Positions 1-6,526 of a stretch of 64,000 bases of DNA are shown one piece after another. A program made the translations under genes and the position numbers. The stretch lies in contig JAIPAM010000004.1 of the NCBI GenBank assembly GCA_021740105.1, positions 1-64,000 on the forward strand. Reading direction: 5' to 3'. Under the pieces are notes generated by a model, which saw only the letters and a program-made list of their open reading frames with translations, did not search any database and was not told where the DNA came from. This DNA is from Flavobacterium sp. Lineage in GTDB: Bacteria > Bacteroidota > Bacteroidia > Flavobacteriales > Flavobacteriaceae. Each line of letters begins with the position of its first letter. Positions within the stretch are counted from its first letter, which is position 1.

Positions 1-89
1 TTAAAGAAAATTGCAATTATTAATCGCAGAAATGAGTACCAAAAATTAAAATTAACAACAAATCAAAAAAAACATTTATCTTTGAATTA

Positions 90-587
90 TTAACTAAATA
101 CTCTCTTAGGAAAAGTCCACTTTAGTTTGAAGACATACATAATAACATCCAATAGCTCCAAATATTTAATGGTGTCAGAAGTAACCCTTACATAACTTTT
201 AGCGGGTCGAATAACAACATTACCAACAATACCTTTAACCTGTTTATCCAAAGAGGCCACACGTATCGAACTTGGAACTTGTGTAGTTAATCCTAATCTA
301 TTATACAATCTAGTGCCAGTAATATAAGCGACTTGTTTATTCTTTTCAAACAAATAAAGAGAAAGTAAAGCATCCTCTCTGGGTTTTTGCTCACCAAATA
401 ATGAGACCTTCGGTTTATAGTAATACCCTTTTCTGGCTCTTTTAATAACTCCCCTACCAACTAATCTGCTTAATGCTTTAGAACCAGCAATAATTTCATC
501 TGACTTTAGTCCAAGCGTATCGTATCCGAATACATCTCCTGTATCTATTCGATTTATTTTAGCTACTATTTTATCTGTTACTTTCAT
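90..587 (-). CDS. DUF6088 / AbiEi antitoxin-like protein
   Basis: A 165-residue basic protein. Residues about 5-65 look like a winged-helix unit, with an 'SKALSRLVGRGVIKRARKGYYY' type segment, followed by the 'YITGTRLYNRLGLTTQVP' core seen in DUF6088 and AbiEi-type antitoxins. In this family such proteins are DNA-binding repressors usually paired with an AbiEii nucleotidyltransferase toxin. I chose the ATG at 587 because an upstream TTG lies inside a perfect -7 box (597-604). The C-terminus looks short for the family, ending soon after 'LELLDVI', and the 89 bases downstream hold no room for a toxin gene inside the window. It is an orphan, a decayed member, or the first gene of a pair whose partner is outside. 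Family call from motif resemblance only. Confidence 0.6.
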   Translation of the reverse strand: MKVTDKIVAKINRIDTGDVFGYDTLGLKSDEIIAGSKALSRLVGRGVIKRARKGYYYKPKVSLFGEQKPREDALLSLYLFEKNKQVAYITGTRLYNRLGLTTQVPSSIRVASLDKQVKGIVGNVVIRPAKSYVRVTSDTIKYLELLDVIMYVFKLKWTFPKRVFS

Positions 588-596
588 ATATTGCAA

Positions 597-604
597 CAAA
601 GATA
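597..604 (-). promoter_or_regulatory. -7 box of the DUF6088 gene
   Basis: TATCTTTG on the minus strand, a perfect match to the Bacteroidota TAnnTTTG -7 consensus. It sits 9 nt upstream of the ATG at 587, so the leader is only a few nucleotides or absent. It decides the start codon. Confidence 0.5.
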
Positions 605-894
605 ATTATTTTATTTTAATTGTCAAGTTTTTTCCAAACTTTACCTGACAAAAAAAACACAATTTATCTATATAGTATATTGTTGAACAGCTAATTAAAT
701 AAAATTAATTATTTTCAATATTTCATACCCAAGCTCCCGCTCGATTCCTATGGCTTGTATTAACATTGGTAAAATACCCAAATAAGTAATATTAAAACTA
801 GTCAAGGTAGTATGTTAGAATTAATTAATCCTTCAAACCCAACAAAAAATAATATGTCTTATTTATTTAAATGTTTCAAAAACTTTTTGTTTTA

Positions 895-958
895 AAAACA
901 CCGTAATAAAAAGCCCAAAATACCGTAATGTGATAAAATTCTTAAAGTTTAAATTGCG
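895..958 (+). repeat. 64-nt dispersed repeat, copy 1
   Basis: From AAAACACCGTAAT to AAATTGCG. It aligns without gaps to 2451-2514 at 51 of 64 positions by my count. Best conserved are AAAACACCGTAA, AAAAGCCCAAAA, ACCGTAAT, TTCTTAA and ATTGCG. It contains two CCGTAA words about 21 nt apart. Each copy lies 225-325 nt upstream of a lipoprotein gene in the same orientation. Confidence 0.6.
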
Positions 959-1084
959 AAATAATAAATAATAGATTGACTTTCGAAAGACAAATTATCC
1001 CGCATTAAGGATGATTGATTTTATTTTTGTCATACTTATTTATAAGTTGAAGAAAAACTTTGGGTAAAAGCGTTCTTTAAATAG

Positions 1085-1108
1085 CTTGGTAACTTTGATT
1101 AAACCAAG
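1085..1108 (+). promoter_or_regulatory. Promoter-like site inside an inverted repeat
   Basis: TAACTTTG (1090-1097) is a perfect -7 box. It is flanked by CTTGGT (1085-1090) and ACCAAG (1103-1108), a perfect 6-bp inverted repeat. The predicted leader before the gene at 1220 would be about 115 nt. No clear -33 TTG at the usual spacing was found. Confidence 0.35.
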
Positions 1109-1219
1109 AATTATAAGTAGCTGTTAGGAAAACTAACTTATCAAATGTGAAACTTTAGCGGGGAAAATTAACCGAACAGAAACCCAAAAATGATAGTAGG
1201 TAAAACTTAAAAAAAAATT

Positions 1220-1837
1220 ATGAAAAAAATATTAATATTATTAATTGCATTAGGTTTTTTAATTTCGTGTGAAAAGGATCCAGTTTCAAATAGTACTGAT
1301 AAAAAGATATTAATTGAAAAGTTAAAAAATTCTGCAATTCAATTTAATAATTCTAATAATTTAAGAATGCAGAATAATAATATTGTTCAAGAAAATAACG
1401 ATTATGATGAATTAATGCAAAGTTCTTTAGCTTTGATTAGGTCATACGGCTTAACAGATTCTGAAATAATACAAGATATTGGTTCATTATACTCAGATGA
1501 TGTTATTTTAGGAGCATTAGCTGTATCAGGTGTAGAATTACAAGCTTCAAGAGGTATAGAATTAATAGATCCTGTAGATAATACAAGTCTATTTAGCGGA
1601 AGCCCATGGATAGCACCAGCAAGTAAATCTACTAGTACTATACAAAATGATGTATTCGATTGTTTATTAATTGCTGTAGGTGTAACAGCAATACAACAAT
1701 TTATTCAGAATGGCATAAGCGGAATGTCAAAAAGTGCAATTAGAAAACTACTTAAAAAAGTTTCAGCTAAATACCTTGGAGCAATAGGTGCGGCAGTAGC
1801 TGTATATGAATTTGGAGATTGTATGGAATGGTGGTAA
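1220..1837 (+). CDS. Lipoprotein of unknown function with small-residue C-terminal helix
   Basis: 205 residues. It begins with a lipoprotein signal peptide, 'MKKILILLIALGFLISC', with the lipobox Cys at position 17. Residues 20-75 are Asn-rich and low in complexity. The last 45 residues hold a hydrophobic patch ('CLLIAVGVTAIQQFI'), a basic amphipathic stretch ('KSAIRKLLKKVSAKY') and a small-residue helix ('LGAIGAAVAVYEFGDCMEWW'), recalling glycine-zipper or bacteriocin-like tails. I do not recognise a named family. It is followed 13 nt later by a two-helix membrane protein, so the two are probably co-transcribed. A toxin-like role is a guess from layout and the C-terminal character. Confidence 0.7.
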   Translation: MKKILILLIALGFLISCEKDPVSNSTDKKILIEKLKNSAIQFNNSNNLRMQNNNIVQENNDYDELMQSSLALIRSYGLTDSEIIQDIGSLYSDDVILGALAVSGVELQASRGIELIDPVDNTSLFSGSPWIAPASKSTSTIQNDVFDCLLIAVGVTAIQQFIQNGISGMSKSAIRKLLKKVSAKYLGAIGAAVAVYEFGDCMEWW

Positions 1838-1850
1838 ATAAATTAAATAA

Positions 1851-2033
1851 ATGAAAAAGTATAATATATTAGTATTAATAATTCTATTAATATTGGGATT
1901 ATTAACAGAGTTTTTTAATGGTAAAATTTATAATTATAATATATTTGATATTATAAAAATAATAATTTTAGCTATTTGTCTTGTATTTAGTTTTTATTTT
2001 TACAAAAAAGAAATAGATCTAAATGAAGATTAA
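1851..2033 (+). CDS. Small two-helix membrane protein
   Basis: 60 residues with two hydrophobic helices at about 6-22 and 30-50, separated by 'EFFNGKIYNYNIFD', and a charged C-terminal end 'YKKEIDLNED'. It starts 13 nt after the upstream lipoprotein stop. Size and topology fit small immunity-type or accessory membrane proteins, but no family is recognised. It is very AT-rich (many ATA codons), like the gene before it and unlike the chromosomal core genes further right. Confidence 0.55.
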   Translation: MKKYNILVLIILLILGLLTEFFNGKIYNYNIFDIIKIIILAICLVFSFYFYKKEIDLNED

Positions 2034-2306
2034 GTTTGACTGAATCAAGCATTTTGCTTAGGTTTAAGAAATAAGTCCTAAATTTCAATTTTTAGCACAC
2101 TAATAAAAGTTCAGTGATAACTTATAATTAAAGCATTATTTAGTATTTAGCCTCTCAAAGCTCAAAGCGAAAAGGTTAAACCACAAAAAAAGCCTGGTCT
2201 AAATTGACTGGGCTTTCTAATAATAATTCGTAAAAGGTTACCACGCCAAAACCGAATTAATCTGATAGCGAAGATTTTTAATCCATGCCCACTCTTCCAC
2301 ATAAAT

Positions 2307-2356
2307 CCCCAGCTGGCGCGAGCGTCTCCCCCAGCTGGCGCGAGCGTCTCGCTCGT
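2307..2356. repeat. REP-like GC-rich tandem repeat with hairpin
   Basis: A 22-nt unit (CCCCAGCTGGCGCGAGCGTCTC) occurs twice in perfect tandem, 2307-2328 and 2329-2350. The second copy runs into a perfect hairpin, CGAGCG-TCT-CGCTCG (2341-2355). The GC content stands out sharply from the surroundings. This is the style of REP elements mobilised by Y1 (RAYT) transposases; no transposase gene is in the window. Confidence 0.6.
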
Positions 2357-2450
2357 GAACACAAACAAAATCTGTAATGTATCAAAGTTAGTGATACTAA
2401 ATTTGCACTTACAACTTCGCGAATTTATAAACTCTCGAGGTCACATTACA

Positions 2451-2514
2451 AAAACACCGTAAAAAAAAGCCCAAAAAACCGTAATTCAATGGTGTTCTTA
2501 AGGAGTATATTGCG
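2451..2514 (+). repeat. 64-nt dispersed repeat, copy 2
   Basis: From AAAACACCGTAAA to ATATTGCG. Gap-free partner of 895-958, about 80% identical by eye. It lies 225 nt upstream of the lipoprotein gene at 2740. Confidence 0.6.
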
Positions 2515-2739
2515 CTAAAATATATAACAGAAGTATTATTGTAAATAAAGTTTCTCATTTTAGTGTTGAAAGGTCTGACTTGTTAAGACTTATGAGCAGT
2601 TTAAATAATAGTTGCAAAAATAACTAGCAAAATAAATAAATTAACTGGAAGTTAATAGAAAAATTATTGAAAAAAGGGAGCTAAAAAATCTTTTGATGCT
2701 CAGCAAGTAAAATATAAAAAGGTATAAAAAAATAATTAT

Positions 2740-4191
2740 ATGAAAACAAGAATTAAATTATTGAAACGATTACTAGTAGTAACGTTACTACTTTCTTTTA
2801 TTGGTTGTAGTGAAGATCTTTATGAAGAGAATATTTTTTCATCAAGAAAAATAAAAATCACAAAAGTGAAATTTAAGGAATTGTCTAAAGATGAGAAATT
2901 TTCTAATCTCATATCTTTAATCAACAGTAATAATGTTGGCAGAAGTTTGATTGAAAACCAATATGGCTTTACAATTTCCAATTCTAATGTAATAGTTATT
3001 GAAACAGATTCATTAACCTCATACACTATGCACATAGAAAGAGATGAAAATAATGACAACACTTTTTTTGAAAATTTTGTAATTCAAGAAGATATTTTTA
3101 GTAATAAAATAGCTGCTATATGCAAATACATTCCAACTGCAATTATTCCATCTTACCACGATTCTTTTATTTTTCAGGGCAGTATCGAAAAACAAAGCAT
3201 TGCTAATTTTTCTATTTTAAACAGAAACTCTTATGAAAACACCTCTCAGTCTGATTGTTATGTTAATATTACTATGTGCGCTGAGATTCAGCCAGGAGGA
3301 ATCTATAGTGAAGTTCATGTAGCAACAAATGTTTGTACTAACAACAGATTTTTATTTACTAGAAAAATAAAAGTAATTTGTGCTGATGATTTCGTTGGCG
3401 GCGGCGGGGGTGGTGGTAGTAACTTCGATGGCGGTTTTGGAGATACAGGGGGAGGTGGTGGCGGTGACGGCACTAGCGACGACTCATCATCTGGTAAAGA
3501 TAACGAAATAGTAACATCGCCTATTTTAACTGTTAATAATCCTAGACCACAAAGTACACCATGTCTTAATTTAAACTCAAAAAGTGCTAATTCTAATTTC
3601 AAACAAAAAATGCGCGAATTAGCATCAGATGCTAATGGCGTTGCTGAAGCAGGTGTGGTTACTTATAAAGACACTCCTAATTATGGCAATAAAACGTATG
3701 GAGGTTTAGATAGCAATGGTAATTCATTTTGTGCTTTAGACCTGGATAACAACCGTGCAAGCCAAACGACAGGATTTATGCACTGCCATTTGAACTCAAC
3801 AAATCCTGCATTAAAAACATTAACCGTTTTTTCTTTAACAGATTTTGTAGCTTACGCTACTTTAGTAGAAAACTCAACCGTAGATGTTTCTGAATTAGGT
3901 ATTTTTGTAACCACAAACCGTGGCACTTTTGCACTTAAACTTACAGATAAACAAGCAATTATTAATCTTTCTAATTTTATTGTTAATAATGAAAAAGATG
4001 CCTTAAAATTATTTGAAGATAGAGTAGATTGGAGAGACGGTAAAAACAAACAAATAAAAGGACTACTAAGTTTTCTGAGCAAAAGTGGTTTTGGCACAGG
4101 TATTGAATTATATGAAAGCGATAGTAATTTTGAAAACTGGAAAAAGAAATCGTTAGACGCAAATGGAAACATACAAACAACAGATTGTTAA
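2740..4191 (+). CDS. Lipoprotein with glycine-rich linker and JAMM-like C-terminal domain
   Basis: 483 residues. A lipoprotein signal with lipobox 'LSFIGC' puts Cys at 23. Residues 24-218 form an unrecognised N-terminal domain with several cysteines. Residues 220-243 are a Gly-rich linker with two oligo-Gly tracts, followed by an Asp/Ser stretch. The C-terminal domain (about 275-483) has 'GFMHCHLN' with His348 and His350, then Ser365 and Asp368 in 'SLTD', plus an upstream Glu303 in 'VAEAGVV'. This order, Glu...HxH...SxxD, is that of JAB/JAMM metallopeptidases, though the HxH-to-Ser gap is slightly longer than usual. Next come 'GIFVTTNRGTFALKLTD' strands. A surface peptidase or released effector domain is an inference. 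DNA over the linker is GC-rich compared with the flanks. Confidence 0.7.
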   Translation: MKTRIKLLKRLLVVTLLLSFIGCSEDLYEENIFSSRKIKITKVKFKELSKDEKFSNLISLINSNNVGRSLIENQYGFTISNSNVIVIETDSLTSYTMHIERDENNDNTFFENFVIQEDIFSNKIAAICKYIPTAIIPSYHDSFIFQGSIEKQSIANFSILNRNSYENTSQSDCYVNITMCAEIQPGGIYSEVHVATNVCTNNRFLFTRKIKVICADDFVGGGGGGGSNFDGGFGDTGGGGGGDGTSDDSSSGKDNEIVTSPILTVNNPRPQSTPCLNLNSKSANSNFKQKMRELASDANGVAEAGVVTYKDTPNYGNKTYGGLDSNGNSFCALDLDNNRASQTTGFMHCHLNSTNPALKTLTVFSLTDFVAYATLVENSTVDVSELGIFVTTNRGTFALKLTDKQAIINLSNFIVNNEKDALKLFEDRVDWRDGKNKQIKGLLSFLSKSGFGTGIELYESDSNFENWKKKSLDANGNIQTTDC

Positions 4192-4201
4192 AACAAAAAT
4201 T

Positions 4202-4819
4202 ATGAAAAAAATATTTATTTTACTCGTAATACTAAGTAATACTGCTCTTCAAGCACAAACTTATCCAATTCTAAGAACAGTTAGTGTAGAACAATCATTA
4301 GATGAAAATTATAATGAATTATCTGGTGATTATATAAAAGATATTAATAATCTATTAAATCCATATGTTGGTATATGGAAATATGAAGGTAATGGAATGA
4401 TTTTTACATTAAAAATACAAAAAGTGAACCAGTTTATTTCTGTATATAATGATGGCACATATAAATTGAGAGATGAATTACTTATCACATATAAATTTGT
4501 GAAAAACGGCATAACTTTGGTTGATAATTTAAACGAACCAATAATCAATACATTTTACAATGTAGGTAATCTTATTGGTAGCAAATATGGTTCTTATTGG
4601 TTTAAATCATTAGATTCTATTAGTGGTGTAATTACAGATATACCTTTAAATATTACTACAAGTTCAGATATTTATCCTGTTAATCCAATTGGTGGCACTT
4701 TTAATAAAATAAAAATTCAATATAATGGTATGAACTCTTTAAGAGGCAACCCTGCAGATTTCTATATAGGTAAACCAACCTTTATGATTCCAAACTTTGT
4801 AGAGCTAATTAGACAATAA
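4202..4819 (+). CDS. Secreted protein, DUF6705-like
   Basis: 205 residues beginning with a signal peptide, 'MKKIFILLVILSNTALQAQ'. A longer in-frame start at 4163 overlaps the previous gene and would bury the signal peptide, so I use 4202. The motif 'YIKDINNLLNPYVGIWKYEGNG' followed by alternating beta-strand segments resembles DUF6705, a lipocalin-like small secreted family of Flavobacteriia. Function is unknown. It starts 10 nt after the JAMM-like lipoprotein, so it is probably in the same transcript. The pairing suggests a partner or immunity role, but nothing in the sequence proves it. Confidence 0.6.
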   Translation: MKKIFILLVILSNTALQAQTYPILRTVSVEQSLDENYNELSGDYIKDINNLLNPYVGIWKYEGNGMIFTLKIQKVNQFISVYNDGTYKLRDELLITYKFVKNGITLVDNLNEPIINTFYNVGNLIGSKYGSYWFKSLDSISGVITDIPLNITTSSDIYPVNPIGGTFNKIKIQYNGMNSLRGNPADFYIGKPTFMIPNFVELIRQ

Positions 4820-4844
4820 AACCTCTGACAACAACAGTTTGTAG

Positions 4845-4881
4845 CAATAGCGGCTTTCGGCATAACTGAAAGTCGCTATTG
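4845..4881. repeat. 14-bp near-perfect inverted repeat
   Basis: CAATAGCGGCTTTC (4845-4858) and GAAAGTCGCTATTG (4868-4881) pair at 13 of 14 positions around a 9-nt loop. There is no T-run on the plus side, so it is not a standard terminator. It may be a REP/MITE-like relic or an mRNA 3' end stabiliser for the gene ending at 4819. Confidence 0.5.
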
Positions 4882-4952
4882 TAATTGTAGTGGTTAGTGA
4901 TTATTTAAAATTTTAGGTAAATTTAACCGCTACTGCAACAAGCTGCAAAACG

Positions 4953-5102
4953 TTACAAGAGATGTTTAAGTAGATATTTCATTCTCATAACAATACCTAA
5001 CTCCCTCGCGAATTCTTTTATGCTTATCATTTATTTCATTTCTTCAATAAAATATTCCAGAAAATCCAACATCTGGTTTGAAGATAAATCAATATCGCCC
5101 AC
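4953..5102 (-). pseudogene. Possible remnant of small genes
   Basis: Two consecutive open frames on the minus strand. The first (5102-5031, GTG start) reads 'GDIDLSSNQMLDFLEYFIEE'; its stop is directly followed by an ATG opening the second (5030-4953), which reads 'MISIKEFARELGIVMRMKY'. The second looks like the start of a helix-turn-helix protein. Both are too short to be called genes. I treat them as likely decayed coding sequence. Confidence 0.2.
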
Positions 5103-5136
5103 AAAAAAAGACAAACTTATCAGTTTGTCTTTTTTT
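5103..5136. terminator. Bidirectional terminator downstream of murF
   Basis: GACAAACT-TATC-AGTTTGTC stem with A-run before and T-run after, 37 nt past the murF stop on the minus strand. Confidence 0.75.
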
Positions 5137-5173
5137 ATTTATGTTTTATAGTAATTAAATGAAAATCATAATT

Positions 5174-6463
5174 CTAATTAAAAATTTGTAGTGTCTTTTC
5201 CAAAGCCATTCCTCGCGACCCTTTTATTAGTAATAGACTTTCTTGAGGTAAATTTGATTTAAAAAAAATAGAAAATTTTTCAAAATCAATAAAGAATTTG
5301 CATTTTTCGTTCTCTACTTTATTAGCAAAAAAGTCTTTACCAATGAAATAGGTAGTAACCGAATTGTTTTTAATTGCTAATTCAACAATAGACTTATGCT
5401 CCTCTAAACTCTCCTCTCCCAATTCAAACATATCGCCTAAAATTGCAATTTTATTCTTATTTTCTAATTGGAAAAAATTCTCAAGCGCCACAACCATACT
5501 GCTTGGATTAGCATTGTAAGCGTCTAATATAATTTCATTAGAATTTAAAGTCATCATTTGAGATCGATTGTTTTGAGGAACAAATCCTTCAATAGCAGAT
5601 TTTATATCACTTAATGAAACCCCGAATTTAATCCCAACAGAAATAGCTGCGTTTATATTATTCGAATTGTACAATCCTATTAAATGCGAAGTAATTTTAG
5701 TGTCATTTACTTCCACTTCAACAAATGGATTTGCATTGATAGAATGGATTAATAGATCGGCATTTTGAATATTTAATCCAAAGGTAAAGGAATTGATCTG
5801 GATCGTTTTTTCAACTTGTATTGAATCATTCAAATTTACAAAAACAGTTTTGTGATGATCACTCAAATAAGAATACATCTCAGATTTGCCTTTAATTACT
5901 CCTTCTATTCCACCAAAACCTTCTAAATGAGCCTTTCCAAAATTAGTAATGTAACCAAAATCGGGTTTTGCTATTTCGCACAAAAATTCAATTTCTTTTT
6001 GGTGATTGGCTCCCATTTCAACTATACCCACTTGAGTATCTTTGTTAAATGAAAGTAAAGTAAGCGGTACACCAATATGATTGTTAAGATTTCCAAATGT
6101 TGCTTTAGTGTTGAATTTTTTGGAAAGCACCACTTGCATCAATTCTTTGGTAGTAGTTTTTCCATTACTTCCTGTTAGAGCTACTATTGGAATGTTCAAG
6201 AATTCTCTATGGTATTTCGCCAATTCTTGTAAAGCCTTCAAGCTATCATTTACAACTATTGTTCGTTCATCAATATAATATTCAGGATTGTCAATTATCA
6301 CATAAGAAGCTCCTTTTCCCAATGCCTCTTTTGCAAAAGTATTGGCATCAAAATTATCTCCTTTAATTGCAACAAATAAGGATGCTGACTCAATTTTTCT
6401 GGTGTCAATTGAAACCGATTCGCATTTTAAAAAATAGTTGTGAATGCTCTTAATATCTATCAT
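5174..6463 (-). CDS. murF: UDP-N-acetylmuramoyl-tripeptide--D-alanyl-D-alanine ligase MurF
   Basis: 429 residues, normal for MurF. It ligates D-Ala-D-Ala to UDP-MurNAc-tripeptide with ATP in the cytoplasm, the last cytoplasmic step of the peptidoglycan stem. The N-terminal UDP-binding part has 'SIDTRKIESASLFVAIKG', the central Mur ligase P-loop is 'GSNGKTTTKE', followed by 'FGNLNNHIGVPLTLL' and 'EMGANH'. The C-terminal domain contains 'DAYNANPSSM' and 'ILGDMFELG'. I use the ATG at 6463; a longer frame begins with TTG at 6472 and adds only three residues. It follows gldJ on the same strand with a terminator hairpin between them. Confidence 0.95.
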   Translation of the reverse strand: MIDIKSIHNYFLKCESVSIDTRKIESASLFVAIKGDNFDANTFAKEALGKGASYVIIDNPEYYIDERTIVVNDSLKALQELAKYHREFLNIPIVALTGSNGKTTTKELMQVVLSKKFNTKATFGNLNNHIGVPLTLLSFNKDTQVGIVEMGANHQKEIEFLCEIAKPDFGYITNFGKAHLEGFGGIEGVIKGKSEMYSYLSDHHKTVFVNLNDSIQVEKTIQINSFTFGLNIQNADLLIHSINANPFVEVEVNDTKITSHLIGLYNSNNINAAISVGIKFGVSLSDIKSAIEGFVPQNNRSQMMTLNSNEIILDAYNANPSSMVVALENFFQLENKNKIAILGDMFELGEESLEEHKSIVELAIKNNSVTTYFIGKDFFANKVENEKCKFFIDFEKFSIFFKSNLPQESLLLIKGSRGMALEKTLQIFN

Positions 6464-6483
6464 AAAAAACAACTTTATAAAAT

Positions 6484-6505
6484 AAAAGCCCTAAAAAGGG
6501 CTTTT
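6484..6505 (-). terminator. Terminator of gldJ
   Basis: AAAAGCCC-TAAAAA-GGGCTTTT hairpin, 22 nt after the gldJ stop and before the murF start. Confidence 0.65.
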
Positions 6506-6526
6506 AATGTATTATATAGAGTGAAA

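Larger units (their letters stand above)
605..1219. other. Long intergenic region
   Basis: No gene is supported here. It is very AT-rich. It contains copy 1 of a 64-nt repeat (895-958) and a candidate promoter at 1085-1108. On the minus strand at about 700-810 a short open stretch reads 'ITYLGILPMLIQAIG', which resembles the end of chaperone-type tail or fibre proteins common in flavobacteria, but it is too short to call. Confidence 0.5.
2034..2739. other. Long intergenic region
   Basis: About 700 nt without a supportable gene. It holds a terminator-like hairpin (about 2188-2214, AAGCCTGGTC/GACTGGGCTT), a GC-rich tandem repeat with hairpin (2307-2356), copy 2 of the 64-nt repeat (2451-2514) and an AT-rich leader. 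A 68-residue minus-strand open frame over 2162-2368 is rejected because it just covers the GC-rich repeat. Confidence 0.5.
4820..5173. other. Intergenic region with hairpins and gene debris
   Basis: 354 nt between the DUF6705-like gene and murF. It holds a strong hairpin (4845-4881), two tiny minus-strand open frames (4953-5102) that read like protein remnants, and a terminator (5103-5136). Confidence 0.5.

Noticed and set aside
721..760. AAGCTCCCGCTCGATTCCTA, resembling the inverted 3' arm of the conserved-arm element
   Set aside because: Too few matches and no second arm or stem nearby.
2162..2368. 68-residue minus-strand open frame
   Set aside because: It spans a terminator-like hairpin and the GC-rich tandem repeat, has no recognisable features and no promoter.
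3315..3602. 95-residue minus-strand frame with long poly-Pro runs
   Set aside because: It is the reverse complement of the Gly-rich linker of the lipoprotein gene; a shadow.
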